Shown here piece by piece: positions 12,796-21,852 of a stretch of 64,000 nucleotides of DNA. Every line of letters starts with the position of its first letter. Position 1 is the stretch's first letter. The notes beneath the pieces are model-generated. The model saw nothing but the letters and a program-made list of their open reading frames with translations. It did no database searches and was not told the origin of the DNA. Position numbers and translations under genes: made by a program. The DNA comes from Oryzomicrobium sp. (GTDB lineage: Bacteria > Pseudomonadota > Gammaproteobacteria > Burkholderiales > Rhodocyclaceae), in the NCBI RefSeq assembly GCF_021287045.1, contig NZ_JAJTBG010000010.1, positions 97,223-161,222 of the forward strand, read 5' to 3'.

Positions 12796-14208
12796 TTACA
12801 GCACCTTGCCCGGGTTCATCAGCCCGGCCGGGTCGATGGCCGCCTTCACCGCCCGCATCAGGTCCAGTTCCACCGCGGACTTGTAGCGGCGGATTTCCTC
12901 CCGCTTCAACTGCCCCAGGCCGTGCTCGGCGGAGATGGAGCCTTCCAGGGCCACCACCCGGTCGTGCACCAGCCGGTTGGCCTCGGGCTGGCCGTCGATG
13001 AACACGGCGTTGGCCTGGGCCTCGGGCTTGGACAGGTTGTAGTGCAGGTTGCCGTCGCCCAGGTGGCCGAAGGCGACGATGCGCACCCCGGGAAAGGTCC
13101 GGGTCAGTTCCTCGCCGGCGGCGTCGAGAAAACCCGGGATGGCCGACACCGGCAGGGAGATGTCGTGCTTGATGCTGATCCCGTCGATCTTCTGGGCCTC
13201 CGAGATGTTCTCGCGCAGAGCCCACAGCTGGCGGGCCTGGTCGCCGCTCTGGGCGATGGCCCCGTCGCTGGCCTCGCCGGCCTCCAGGGCGGCTTCGAGC
13301 AGGGCCTCGACCTCGGCCATCAGGGCCTCTTCGCTGCCGCCGTCGCTGGCTTCCAGGAGCACGTACCAGGGACTGGATTCCGCCAGAGGGTCCCGGGTGT
13401 TGGGGATGTGGCGCAGCACCAGTTCCAGGCAGACCCGGGACACCAGCTCGAAGGCCGTCACCCGGGCCCCCAGGCGCTGCTGGGCGCGGGAGAGCAAGCT
13501 CACCGCCGCCGCCGGATCGGGCACCGCCAGCCAGGTGGTGACGGCGGCCCGGGGCAAGGGAAAGAGCTTGAGGGCGGCGGCGGTGATGAAGCCCAGAGTG
13601 CCTTCGGCGCCGACGAACAGGTGCTTCAGGTCGTAGCCGGTGTTGTCCTTGCGCAGGGCGCGCAGGCCGTTCCAGATGCGCCCGTCGGGCAGCACCACCT
13701 CCAGGCCCAGGGTCAGCTCCCGGGTGTTGCCGTAGCGCAGCACCTGGACGCCGCCGGCGTTGGTGGACAGGTTGCCGCCGATCTCGCAGGTGCCTTCCGA
13801 CGCCAGGGACAGGGGGAACAGGCAGCCCGCCTCCCGGGCCGCCTCCTGGATGCTCGCCAGGGTGCAGCCGGCCTCGGCCACCAGGGCCAGGTTGGCCGGG
13901 TCGATGCGGCGGATGCGGTTCATGCGCGAGAGGTTCACCACCAGGGCGGCGCCGCTGGCATCCGGCGTGGCGCCGCCGCACAGGCCGGTGTTGCCGCCCT
14001 GGGGCACCATGGCCACGCCGTGGGCGGCGCACAGCTTGGCGATGTCGGCGACCTCGCCGGTGGAACCGGGACGCACCACGGCCCGGGCAGCGCCGCTGTA
14101 GCGGCCGCGCCAGTCGGTCAGGTAGGGCGCCGTGTCGGCCGGGTCGGTGAGCACCTGGCCGGGGCCGACGATGGCCGCTAGGGCGGCGAGGAAGTCATGG
14201 TCGTTCAT
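12796..14208 (-). CDS. FAD-binding oxidase of the GlcD / D-2-hydroxyacid dehydrogenase family
   Basis: 470 residues. The N-terminal FAD-binding (PCMH) domain contains VVPQGGNTGLCGG-type sequence (VAMVPQGGNTGLCGGA, residues about 66-81) and EIGGNLSTNAGG. The C-terminal GlcD-like domain has FGHLGDGNLHYNLS and ends SAEHGLGQLKREEI...DPAGLMNPGKVL. Such enzymes oxidise D-2-hydroxyacids (D-lactate, D-2-hydroxyglutarate, glycolate) using FAD. The exact substrate cannot be fixed from sequence. Its ATG overlaps the stop of the upstream patatin gene (ATGA), so the two are translationally coupled. No iron-sulphur partner gene (glcF) is adjacent, favouring a single-subunit enzyme. Confidence 0.9.
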   Translation of the reverse strand: MNDHDFLAALAAIVGPGQVLTDPADTAPYLTDWRGRYSGAARAVVRPGSTGEVADIAKLCAAHGVAMVPQGGNTGLCGGATPDASGAALVVNLSRMNRIRRIDPANLALVAEAGCTLASIQEAAREAGCLFPLSLASEGTCEIGGNLSTNAGGVQVLRYGNTRELTLGLEVVLPDGRIWNGLRALRKDNTGYDLKHLFVGAEGTLGFITAAALKLFPLPRAAVTTWLAVPDPAAAVSLLSRAQQRLGARVTAFELVSRVCLELVLRHIPNTRDPLAESSPWYVLLEASDGGSEEALMAEVEALLEAALEAGEASDGAIAQSGDQARQLWALRENISEAQKIDGISIKHDISLPVSAIPGFLDAAGEELTRTFPGVRIVAFGHLGDGNLHYNLSKPEAQANAVFIDGQPEANRLVHDRVVALEGSISAEHGLGQLKREEIRRYKSAVELDLMRAVKAAIDPAGLMNPGKVL

Positions 14209-15227
14209 ACGTAGCTCTCGATCGTTTCGCGCAGCATGGGCAGCAGGCGGTGCATGGCGTCCCGGCCCGTGTCGATGGCCTCGGCGCCCCGGTGGTAGTC
14301 CATCAGCCCCAGGTTGTGCAGGCGCGGCGCCACCACCAGGTCGGCGGGCTCGCCGGCCAGGCGGCTGCTGGCGATGCGCGACTGCATGATGTTGATGGAC
14401 AGGGACACCACGTCGAGCATGGGCGGCTGGGGCGGCAGCACCGACCGGCTCGGGACAGGATCATTCGGATCGGCCGGATTGCCGCCCGCACCGCTGTCAT
14501 CGCCACTCCCGTCGCGCCCCATCCATTGGCGCACCGCCGAGGTCAGGCGCTGCCCCAGGGAACCGCCCGGGGCGCGAGACGTGCGCTGGCTCATCACGTT
14601 GCGGTACTGGGGGCCGACCCGGTCGGCGCCCAGGTCCACCGCCACCACGATGTCCGCCCCCAGGGCGCGGCACAGGGACACCGGCACCGGGTTCACCAGC
14701 CCGCCGTCCACCAGCCAGCGGCCGTGCAGGTACTTGGGGGCGAACAGCCCGGGCAGGGCCATGGAGGCGCGCACCGCGTCGGCCACGCTGCCGTCGCGGA
14801 ACCAGATCTCCCGGCCGTTGGCCAGGTCCGTGGCGACACAGGCGAAAGACACCGGCAGGGTATGGATGTCCCGGTCGATGAAATGTTCCGAGAAGAACTG
14901 GATGATCTTCTCGCCCTTGAGCAGGCCGCCGGTCAGCGACACGTCGAAAAAGCCGAGGACCCCCTTCCAGGTCAGGGAGCGCACCCAGTGTTCGAGCTTG
15001 GTGAGTTCGCCCGAGGCCGCCGCCGCGCCGACGAAGGCGCCGATGGAGGTGCCGCAGATGATGTCCGGCGACAGGCCGGCCTCGTCCAGGGCGTGCAGCA
15101 CGCCGATGTGGGACCAGCCCCGGGCGGAGCCGGAGCCCAGGGCCACGCCGATGCGGGGCCGGGCCGGGGTAACGGCAGCGGTGGCGGCCGTTGCGGTCAG
15201 GAGGGATGGGGCGGGCAGCTCGTTCAT
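14205..15227 (-). CDS. Patatin-like phospholipase (RssA family)
   Basis: 340 residues. After a short Ala/Thr-rich lead, the patatin domain begins RIGVALGSGSARGWSHIGVL (oxyanion-hole glycines). It contains GTSIGAFVGAA, the GxSxG nucleophile elbow, and VDGGLVNPVPV, which carries the catalytic Asp of the Ser-Asp dyad. It is close to RssA/YchK, cytoplasmic esterases of unclear substrate. An insert rich in Gly, Asp and Pro near residues 245-275 is probably disordered. The start at 15227 is one of two close ATGs (also 15236). It is followed with a 4-nt overlap by the FAD oxidase gene. Confidence 0.9.
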   Translation of the reverse strand: MNELPAPSLLTATAATAAVTPARPRIGVALGSGSARGWSHIGVLHALDEAGLSPDIICGTSIGAFVGAAAASGELTKLEHWVRSLTWKGVLGFFDVSLTGGLLKGEKIIQFFSEHFIDRDIHTLPVSFACVATDLANGREIWFRDGSVADAVRASMALPGLFAPKYLHGRWLVDGGLVNPVPVSLCRALGADIVVAVDLGADRVGPQYRNVMSQRTSRAPGGSLGQRLTSAVRQWMGRDGSGDDSGAGGNPADPNDPVPSRSVLPPQPPMLDVVSLSINIMQSRIASSRLAGEPADLVVAPRLHNLGLMDYHRGAEAIDTGRDAMHRLLPMLRETIESYV

Positions 15228-15295
15228 GGCGACCATCGTGCCACAGCTGCCGGGCGCCGGGGAGGCCCGCCGGAGGCGTTGCGACCCATCCCCGT

Positions 15296-15344
15296 AAAAA
15301 CGACACTGCCCGGAAAGCCACGACTGGCGCGGCGTTCCGGGCAG
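15296..15344 (-). terminator. Terminator downstream of rimO, containing a CGCGCCAGT core
   Basis: A perfect 10-bp stem, CTGCCCGGAA / TTCCGGGCAG (15306-15344), followed on the minus strand by TGTCGTTTTT. Its loop carries CCGCGCCAGT on the minus strand, the core of the dispersed repeat family seen elsewhere in the window. Confidence 0.75.
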
Positions 15345-15353
15345 GGGCCTACA

Positions 15354-15385
15354 GATTTGCAGACCGGCCGATTTGCAGACCGGCC
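15354..15385. repeat. Perfect 16-nt tandem duplication
   Basis: GATTTGCAGACCGGCC occurs twice head to tail between the rimO stop and its terminator. This is non-coding sequence; a recent slippage duplication is likely. Confidence 0.8.
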
Positions 15386-15397
15386 AGGTTACAACGG

Positions 15398-16747
15398 TCA
15401 GAGCGGTTCGGCGTACAGGTCGTGTTCGTCGGAATCGACGATGCGCACCTGGATGAAGTCGCCGGGCTCGGCGTCGTGGAAGCCGTCCAGGATCACCAGG
15501 CCGTCGATTTCCGGCGCCTCGCCGGCGGAGCGGGCCAGGGTGCCGTCGTCGTCCACCGCATCCACCAGCACGGTCATTTCCCGGTCGATCTTGGCCGCCA
15601 GCTTCTCGGCGGAGATGTCGGCCTGGACTTCCATCAGCACCTGGCGACGCTCCTCGCGCACTTCCAGGGGCGGCAGGCCGGCCAGTTCGTTGGCCTCGGC
15701 GCCTTCCACCGGCGAATAGGGGAAGCAGCCGACCCGGTCGAGACGGGCGGTTTCCAGGAACTGGAGCAGCTGCTCGAAGTCCTCGTCGGTCTCCCCGGGG
15801 AAGCCGGTGATGAAGGTGGAGCGGATGGTGATGTCCGGACAGATCGAACGCCACTTGGCGATGCGCTCCAGCACGTTCTCGGCCGAGGCCGGGCGGCGCA
15901 TGGCCTTGAGGATGCGCGGGCTGGCGTGCTGGAAGGGGATGTCCAGGTAGGGCAGGATCTTGCCCTCGGCCATCAGCGGAATCAGGTCGTCCACGCTGGG
16001 GTACGGGTACACGTAGTGCAGGCGCACCCAGATGCCCAGCTCGCCGAGGGCCTCGCACAGTTCCTTGAGACGGGTCTTGACCGGACGGCCGCCCCAGAAG
16101 CCGGTGCGGTACTTCACGTCCACACCGTAGGCGCTGGTGTCCTGGGAGATGATCAGCAACTCCTTGACCCCGGATTCGGCCAGGGCCTCGGCTTCCTTCA
16201 GCACGTCGCCGATCGGGCGCGACACCAGGGGGCCGCGCAGGGACGGGATGATGCAGAAGGTGCAGCTGTGGTTGCAGCCCTCGGAAATCTTCAGGTAGGC
16301 GAAGTGGTCCGGGGTCAGGCGCACGCCGGCCGGGGGCACCAGGTCCACGTAGGGGTCGTGGGGCTTGGGCAGGTGGGTGTGCACGTGGCCCATCACCTCG
16401 TCGGCGGCGTGGGGGCCGGTCACCGCCAGCACCGACGGGTGGGTGGTCTGGACGATGTCGCCCTTGGCGCCGAGACAGCCGGTGACGATCACCTTGCCGT
16501 TTTCGGACAGGGCCTCGCCGATGGCGTCCAGGGATTCTTCCACCGCCGCGTCGATGAAGCCGCAGGTGTTGACGATCACCAGGTCGGCGCCGTCGTAGGT
16601 CGGGGCGATCTCATAGCCTTCGGCGCGCAGCTTGGTCAGGATCTGCTCGGCGTCGGAACCCGCTTTCGGGCAGCCCAGAGAAACAAAGCCGACGCGGGGT
16701 GCCGCGCCGGCCGGAATGATGATGCCGGAATTCTGCTCGTTGCTCAC
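15398..16747 (-). CDS. rimO: Ribosomal protein S12 methylthiotransferase RimO
   Basis: 449 residues, normal for RimO. The N-terminal UPF0004 domain starts [20 protein letters not shown] with cysteines for one [4Fe-4S] cluster (also NTCGF and TGCLG). The radical-SAM motif [11 protein letters not shown] binds the second cluster, and a C-terminal TRAM domain (about 380-449) follows. It adds a methylthio group to an Asp of ribosomal protein S12 using SAM. It begins 3 nt after the phaR stop, so it is probably co-transcribed with phaR, and is closed by a terminator. Confidence 0.96.
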   Translation of the reverse strand: MSNEQNSGIIIPAGAAPRVGFVSLGCPKAGSDAEQILTKLRAEGYEIAPTYDGADLVIVNTCGFIDAAVEESLDAIGEALSENGKVIVTGCLGAKGDIVQTTHPSVLAVTGPHAADEVMGHVHTHLPKPHDPYVDLVPPAGVRLTPDHFAYLKISEGCNHSCTFCIIPSLRGPLVSRPIGDVLKEAEALAESGVKELLIISQDTSAYGVDVKYRTGFWGGRPVKTRLKELCEALGELGIWVRLHYVYPYPSVDDLIPLMAEGKILPYLDIPFQHASPRILKAMRRPASAENVLERIAKWRSICPDITIRSTFITGFPGETDEDFEQLLQFLETARLDRVGCFPYSPVEGAEANELAGLPPLEVREERRQVLMEVQADISAEKLAAKIDREMTVLVDAVDDDGTLARSAGEAPEIDGLVILDGFHDAEPGDFIQVRIVDSDEHDLYAEPL

Positions 16748-16750
16748 GTT

Positions 16751-17368
16751 CTATCCTGCTTTTTCGGTTTTCTTGCCATCGGGCTTGTTGCCCGGGTTGG
16801 TTCCGGCGGCGCCGGGGGCTCCAGGCGCGCCGGGAGTCCCTGGAAAAGGAAAGCCGCCGCTGAACATGTTCCGCGTCTGGCTCTCGATCTGGGCCTGCAT
16901 CTGCTGGAACATCTTCTTGCTCTGGTCCATGTAGGCCGACATCATGCTCTGCATGGCCGGCCCCTGGAAATTGAGGAACTGGGCCCACATGTCGGACTGC
17001 ATCTGCTTGTTGTCGCCGTACATGGAGCGGGACTGCTCCTGCACCTTGCCCTGGAAGTCCACGAAGGCCCGCATGTTGGTTTCCAGGTACTTGCTCAACA
17101 TCGCCTGCATGGCGTTGCCGTAGAAGCGGATCATCTGGGCCAGCACTTCGGTGGAGAAGATCGGCACGCCGCCGGTTTCCTCTTCCAGGATGATCTGCAG
17201 CAGGATGCTGCGGGTCAGGTCCTCGCCGCCCTTGGCGTCCACCACCTTGAATTCCTCGAAGCGCAGCACCAAGTCCTTGACGTCGGCCAAGGTGATGTAG
17301 GCGCTGGTCTTGGTGTCGTAGAGACGCCGGTTGGGGTACTTCTTGATCAGTCGAGTCTGGTCCGACAT
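16751..17368 (-). CDS. phaR: Polyhydroxyalkanoate synthesis repressor PhaR
   Basis: 205 residues. The N-terminal PHB/PHA accumulation regulator DNA-binding domain opens TRLIKKYPNRRLYDT. Two PHB-associated segments follow (IPIFS-like VPIFSTEVLAQMIRFYGNAM and later helices rich in Met, Gln and Phe: MQSDMWAQF, MYAQMQ-like). The tail is Gly/Ala/Pro-rich. In the family, PhaR binds PHB granules; when polymer is absent it represses phasin and its own gene. The start is the ATG at 17368, directly at the conserved domain. It lies downstream of phaC and phaB and just before rimO. Confidence 0.94.
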   Translation of the reverse strand: MSDQTRLIKKYPNRRLYDTKTSAYITLADVKDLVLRFEEFKVVDAKGGEDLTRSILLQIILEEETGGVPIFSTEVLAQMIRFYGNAMQAMLSKYLETNMRAFVDFQGKVQEQSRSMYGDNKQMQSDMWAQFLNFQGPAMQSMMSAYMDQSKKMFQQMQAQIESQTRNMFSGGFPFPGTPGAPGAPGAAGTNPGNKPDGKKTEKAG

Positions 17369-17480
17369 TAGGCAGGCTCCGGAGGGCAAGGGAGGAAAAG
17401 CGGACGGCGCCGAACGGCGCAGAAGACGCCAGGAAGCCGGCCGTTTTCGGGTCGATCGGTGCGAGCGGCGTAATTATCGG

Positions 17481-17486
17481 ATTATA
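17481..17486 (-). promoter_or_regulatory. Candidate -10 box of phaR
   Basis: Perfect TATAAT on the minus strand in the 178-nt gap between phaB and phaR, about 113 nt before the phaR start. No good -35 is visible at the expected spacing, so this is tentative. PhaR autoregulation, known in the family, would act in this gap. Confidence 0.4.
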
Positions 17487-17493
17487 CACAAAG

Positions 17494-17520
17494 CGAAAGC
17501 CCCGCCGGAGCGGGGCTTTC
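17494..17520 (-). terminator. Hairpin after phaB
   Basis: Stem GAAAGCCCCG / CGGGGCTTTC with a short loop, 26 nt after the phaB stop on the minus strand. The sequence after it is CGCTTTGTG, only moderately T-rich. Confidence 0.6.
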
Positions 17521-17545
17521 GTGCCATCAAAAAACAAGGCGGGGC

Positions 17546-18289
17546 TTACTGGTAGTAGAGGCCGCCGTTGATGTTGATGGTGGCGCCGGTGATGAAGCCG
17601 GCCAGGTCGGAGGCCAGGTAGGCACACAGGGCGCCGATCTCTTCGGGCTTGCCCAGGCGCTTCATCGGCACGGAGTCGACGATGGTCTGGAGGATCTCCG
17701 GCTTGATGGCCATGACCATCTTGGTGGCGACGTAGCCCGGGGCGATGGCGTTGACCGTCACGCCCTTGGCGGCCAGTTCCTGGGCCAGGGCCTTGGAGAA
17801 GCCGATCACGCCGGCCTTGGCGGCCGAGTAGTTGGACTGGCCGGCCTGGCCCTTGACGCCATTGACCGAGGAGATGTTGATGATCCGGCCCCAGCCGCGC
17901 TCGGCCATCTTGGCGGATACCTGGTGGGTGACGTTGAACAGGCTGTTCAGGTTGGTGTTGATCACCGCGTCCCACTGGCCCTTTTCCATCTTGGCGAAGA
18001 ACTTGTCCCGGGTGATGCCGGCGTTGTTGACCAGGATATCCACCGGGCCCACCTTGGCTTCGACTTCGGCCACCATGGCCTGGCACGACGCGTAGTCGGA
18101 CACGTCGCCGGCCACCGGCACGAAGTCCTTGAAGCCGGCCTCGGCCTGCTCCTTGAGCCACTCTTCCGGATTGTCGAACTGCGGGTGGTAGTTCGCTGCC
18201 ACCTTGTAGCCTGCCTTCGCCAGTTCCTGGCAGACCGCCGAGCCGATGCCGCCCATGGCGCCAGTGACGAGTGCGATGCGTTGCGTCAT
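17546..18289 (-). CDS. phaB: Acetoacetyl-CoA reductase PhaB
   Basis: 247 residues, a short-chain dehydrogenase. Glycine-rich motif TGAMGGIG (residues 9-16) for NADPH, NNAG, catalytic Ser in INISSVNG, and YSAAK with the Tyr-Lys pair. Closest in appearance to PhbB/PhaB (ends FITGATININGGLYYQ), which reduces acetoacetyl-CoA to (R)-3-hydroxybutyryl-CoA for PHB synthesis. It sits 165 nt downstream of phaC in the same direction, consistent with a phaC-phaB unit. FabG is an alternative, but the context and C-terminus favour PhaB. Confidence 0.95.
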   Translation of the reverse strand: MTQRIALVTGAMGGIGSAVCQELAKAGYKVAANYHPQFDNPEEWLKEQAEAGFKDFVPVAGDVSDYASCQAMVAEVEAKVGPVDILVNNAGITRDKFFAKMEKGQWDAVINTNLNSLFNVTHQVSAKMAERGWGRIINISSVNGVKGQAGQSNYSAAKAGVIGFSKALAQELAAKGVTVNAIAPGYVATKMVMAIKPEILQTIVDSVPMKRLGKPEEIGALCAYLASDLAGFITGATININGGLYYQ

Positions 18290-18454
18290 TGCATTTCCTT
18301 CCTTGGTTATAGGTTCATCCCATCTGCACTGCTCATTGCCGCGGCCCTCGCGGGCCGCCGGCGTACTGCGGCTCCCGCCCCCGGGCGCGCCGGGGTCGGG
18401 AAAAACTTCAAATCGGGTGGCGTCGGCCCGGATCGGGCCGAACCGAGGCTGAAA

Positions 18455-20188
18455 TCAGGCCTTTTCCTTGACGTAGCGCCCGGGGGCCGGCTCGATTTCG
18501 GCGTAGCCGTTGCCGCCGGCCTTCTTGGGCGCTGCCTTTTCGCCCCCCTTGAAGTCGGCCAGCCAGTCGGCCCAGTCGAGCCACCAGCTGCCCTTGTGCT
18601 CGGTGGCGCCGGCCAGCCAACCCAGGGCGTCGGCGGAAAGGTCGTCGCTCTTCCAGAAGCTACGCTTGTTTTTTGACGCCGGGTTTACCACGCCGGCGAT
18701 ATGGCCCGAGGCCCCCAGGACGAAGCGCTTCGGCCCGGACAGGAGGCGGGTGCTCTGGAAGGAGGACTGCCAGGGAACGATGTGGTCTTCCCGGGTGGCC
18801 AGGATGTAGACCGGCATGTCGAGCTTGCCCAGGTCCACCTTGACGCCGCACATGTCGAGCTTGCCCGGCACCCGCAGGGCGTTGTCCCGGTACATGTTGC
18901 GCAGGTACCAACAGGCCATGGGGCCCGGCAGGTTGGTGGAATCGCTGTTCCAGTAAAGCAGGTCGAAGGCGGCCGGCTTCTGGCCCTTCAGGTAGTTGTT
19001 GGCGACGTAGTTCCAGATCAGGTCGTTGGGACGCAGCGCCGAGAAGGTGGTGGACAGCTCCCGGGCCGAAAGCAGGCCGCCCCGGCCGATGGTGGCCTCC
19101 CAAGTGGAGATCAGCCGGTCGTCCACGAAGTGGGCCAGGTCGCCGGTATCGGAAAAATCGAGGAAGGTGGTGAGCAGAGTCAGGGAGGTGGCCGGGCTAT
19201 CGCCCCGGGCCTTGAGCACAGCCAGGGCCGAGGTCAGCAGGGTGCCGCCGACGCAGAAGCCGAGCACGTTGAATTCCCGCACCTTGGCGACGCCGCGCAC
19301 CGCCTCGATGGCGGCGATGGGGCCCTTTTCCAGGTAGTCGTTCCAGGAGAAGTGCCCCAGGTCGGCCTTGGGGTTGCGCCAGGAGACAAGGAACACGGTG
19401 TGCCCCTGTTCCACGGCGAAGCGCACCAGGGAATTGTCCGGCTGCAGGTCGAGAATGTAGTACTTGTTGATGCAGGGCGGCACGATCAGCAGCGGCCGCT
19501 TGCCCACCTTGGCGGTGAGGGGCTTGTACTGGATCAGCTGGATCAGTTCGTTCTCGAAGACGACGCTGCCCTCGCTGGTGGCGATGTTCTTGCCCACCTC
19601 GAAGACCGACTCGTCGGTCATGGAGATGCGGCCCTTTTCCAGGTCGCCGATCAGGTTGCGGATGCCGGTGGTGATGCTGGCCCCGTTGGTGGCCAGGGCC
19701 TGCTTGACGAATTCCGGGTTGGTGGCGGCAAAGTTGGACGGCGCCAGGGCGTCGGCGTACTGGCGGGCCATGAAGCGCAGCTTGTTCTTGGCCTTCTCGT
19801 CGTCGGTGGGCACCAGTTCCACCAGTTCCCGGACGAAGCGGGCATTGAGCAGGTAGGCTTGGCGCAGGTAATCGAAGAGCGGGCTTTCCGCCCATTCCGG
19901 CGCGGCGAAGCGCCGGTCGCCGGGTTCGGCCTCGACCCGGTAGGGCTCGGCCTCGGGTTTGCCGGCGGAAGTGGCCAGCATGGATTGCCACAGGCGGGCG
20001 TGGCGCTCCAGATGGTCTTTTTGCAGGGCGGCCAAGGCCTCGGCCTCGGGCCAGCGCGGGGCCGCTTCGGCCCCCTCCCCTCCCCCCGCCTGGGACGTCA
20101 GCAGGGTTTGCAATTGCTGTGTCGCGACCTGGCTCCATTGTTGGAACGGCGGCATGGCAAACGGAAAACCTTCCGGCCCTTTGAACAT
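18455..20188 (-). CDS. phaC: Class I poly(3-hydroxyalkanoate) synthase PhaC
   Basis: 577 residues, a class I length. The lipase-like box GFCVGG carries the nucleophile Cys312; the catalytic Asp lies in TREDHIVPW and the His in GASGHIAGVVNP. A PhaC N-terminal domain (about 70-240) precedes the alpha/beta-hydrolase core. It polymerises (R)-3-hydroxybutyryl-CoA into PHB at granules. The start at ATG 20188 is supported by GGAGCGA 5-6 nt upstream; an ATG 27 nt earlier lacks one. It is divergent from a small membrane protein gene. A thiolase gene (phaA), often next to phaC and phaB, is absent here. Confidence 0.96.
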   Translation of the reverse strand: MFKGPEGFPFAMPPFQQWSQVATQQLQTLLTSQAGGGEGAEAAPRWPEAEALAALQKDHLERHARLWQSMLATSAGKPEAEPYRVEAEPGDRRFAAPEWAESPLFDYLRQAYLLNARFVRELVELVPTDDEKAKNKLRFMARQYADALAPSNFAATNPEFVKQALATNGASITTGIRNLIGDLEKGRISMTDESVFEVGKNIATSEGSVVFENELIQLIQYKPLTAKVGKRPLLIVPPCINKYYILDLQPDNSLVRFAVEQGHTVFLVSWRNPKADLGHFSWNDYLEKGPIAAIEAVRGVAKVREFNVLGFCVGGTLLTSALAVLKARGDSPATSLTLLTTFLDFSDTGDLAHFVDDRLISTWEATIGRGGLLSARELSTTFSALRPNDLIWNYVANNYLKGQKPAAFDLLYWNSDSTNLPGPMACWYLRNMYRDNALRVPGKLDMCGVKVDLGKLDMPVYILATREDHIVPWQSSFQSTRLLSGPKRFVLGASGHIAGVVNPASKNKRSFWKSDDLSADALGWLAGATEHKGSWWLDWADWLADFKGGEKAAPKKAGGNGYAEIEPAPGRYVKEKA

Positions 20189-20342
20189 CGATTCGCTCCG
20201 GCTGAGGGCCCGCACGGAGGGTGCGGGGCAGGAATTTCATTCTGCATAGCCCGCCCGAAGCGTGTCAATGGCTATCGTCCGGAAATCGAGACAAAAGGCC
20301 AAAAGCCGCGACAGGAGCCACGGACCGGGCATCCGGGGCGGC

Positions 20343-20348
20343 TATAAT
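20343..20348 (+). promoter_or_regulatory. Candidate -10 box for the small membrane protein gene
   Basis: TATAAT on the plus strand, 120 nt upstream of the start at 20468, within the 279-nt divergent gap shared with phaC. The -35 region is not recognisable. Confidence 0.35.
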
Positions 20349-20467
20349 CCCCCCTCGCCCGGCAGCCCGTTGGCTGCGCGGCCGTCCCGCCGCCCACCCC
20401 TCACGCGGCATGCGCCGCTCGGCCGCACAGGGGCGCACCTTCCCACCGATCACACGCAGAACACCAG

Positions 20468-20710
20468 ATGTCCGTCACTCTCATCGTCGTCATCGGCTGG
20501 CTGTACGTGGCCACCCTGGCCGCCTTCACCGAACCGAGCGTGGTGGGCGGCATCATGACCTTCCTGCTCTTTGGCGCCCTGCCTTGCGGGCTGATCCTGT
20601 ATTTCGCCGGCAGCAAGGTCCGCCGGCAACGCCGCCGCTACCAGGAGATGATGGCCGAGCGGGCGGCCCGGAACGACGCTCCGGACGAATCTCGGGACGG
20701 CAACGCCTAA
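20468..20710 (+). CDS. Small two-helix membrane protein
   Basis: 80 residues with two hydrophobic helices (about 3-20 and 26-47) and a basic cytoplasmic tail starting KVRRQRRRYQEM. I recognise it only as the type of small conserved membrane protein common in betaproteobacteria; function unknown. It is divergent from phaC with a TATAAT-like box upstream. Base composition and frame usage look coding. Confidence 0.65.
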   Translation: MSVTLIVVIGWLYVATLAAFTEPSVVGGIMTFLLFGALPCGLILYFAGSKVRRQRRRYQEMMAERAARNDAPDESRDGNA

Positions 20711-20864
20711 ACACCCGAGGCGCCTGAGCCCGCCCCAGCCGGACGGCAGCATTCGATTGGGAAGAAGATCGGCCCGGCCTAGGCCGGCAGGACCAACGGG
20801 CCGCAGAAAGCGCGCTACCGGCAATGCCGCGGCGGTCCGGAATGTCCGAATCCGCCGCCGTGCC

Positions 20865-21662
20865 TCACGCGTGGTCGACGAAGACGCGCACCAGGGCGAT
20901 GGAGCCGATGCCCGCGCCGATCAGCAGCACCTGCTGCAAGGTGGCCTTGATCTCGGGCCGGCGGTGCAGCCCCGGGATCAGGTCGGCCACCGCCACGTAG
21001 AGCATGCTCGCCGCCGCCAGGGCGAGTAGCGAGGGCACCCACTCCTGCACTTCGGACAGGGCGTAGTAGGCCAGCAGGGCGCCGATCATGGTGGCCACGC
21101 CGGACAGGATGTTGAACCACAGGGCCTTGGCACGGCTGTAGCCGGAGTGGATCAGGACGACGAAGTCGCCCAGTTCCTGGGGAATCTCGTGGGCGATGAT
21201 GGCGAAGGCCGTGACCAGGCCCACCGACGGGTTTTCCAGAAAGGCGGCGGCGATCAGGATGCCGTCGACGAAGTTGTGGAAGGTGTCGCCGATCAGGATC
21301 AGCAGGCCAGAGCGGCCATGGTCGTGCCCGTGGCCGTGGTGGGAAACGGCCGGATCGTGGGCCTCGCAGTCGTGGCCGGTGGCGTGGCCGTGGCAGTGGC
21401 GCCACAGGACCAGTTTTTCCAGGATGAAGAAGAGCAGGATGCCGCCCAGCACGGTGGCTGCCAGCCCATGGACGTCCCGGGTGTTTTCGATGGCGTGGGG
21501 CAGGATTTCCAGGAACACCGCGCCGAGCAGGGCGCCGATGGCGTAGGAGATCAGGTGGGGAACGGCCGAGGCCCGGGTGCCCATGCCGATGAGGGCCGCC
21601 GCAATGACCGACAGGATGCCGCCGGCAAAGCTCAGGGTAAGGATCCAGCCCAGGGAAGACAT
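20865..21662 (-). CDS. ZIP family divalent metal transporter
   Basis: 265 residues with about eight membrane helices. The metal-binding loop between helices III and IV is His-rich (HCHGHATGHDCEAH, HHGHGHDHG). The ZIP signature helices are present as GDTFHNFVDGILIAAAF (His-Asn...Asp) and AIIAHEIPQELGDFVVLIHSG (HEIPxE). Zinc is the likely substrate, with iron or other divalent metals possible. It stands alone, convergent with the small membrane protein gene and co-directional with pgeF. Confidence 0.92.
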   Translation of the reverse strand: MSSLGWILTLSFAGGILSVIAAALIGMGTRASAVPHLISYAIGALLGAVFLEILPHAIENTRDVHGLAATVLGGILLFFILEKLVLWRHCHGHATGHDCEAHDPAVSHHGHGHDHGRSGLLILIGDTFHNFVDGILIAAAFLENPSVGLVTAFAIIAHEIPQELGDFVVLIHSGYSRAKALWFNILSGVATMIGALLAYYALSEVQEWVPSLLALAAASMLYVAVADLIPGLHRRPEIKATLQQVLLIGAGIGSIALVRVFVDHA

Positions 21663-21852
21663 GGTGGCGACGCGGAAAAAGCCTGGGATTATACCCGCCC
21701 TGTTCCGCCCCCTCGGCGTATTTGTTAGCCGCCTACCTTTCCCCGGTGGGGCCGCCGGCGGGCGCGGCCGGCTGACACGATGAGGCTGGCGGACGATGCC
21801 GCGGCCCGGACAGGACGGCCTCGCGCACCGGCCGCCGGAGGATGAGTCCGGT

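Noticed and set aside
15191-17371. Long plus-strand frame across rimO and phaR
   Set aside because: It crosses two confident minus-strand genes and reads as low-complexity; treated as a shadow.
18701-20347. Plus-strand frame opposite phaC
   Set aside because: Composition-driven shadow; phaC has all catalytic motifs.
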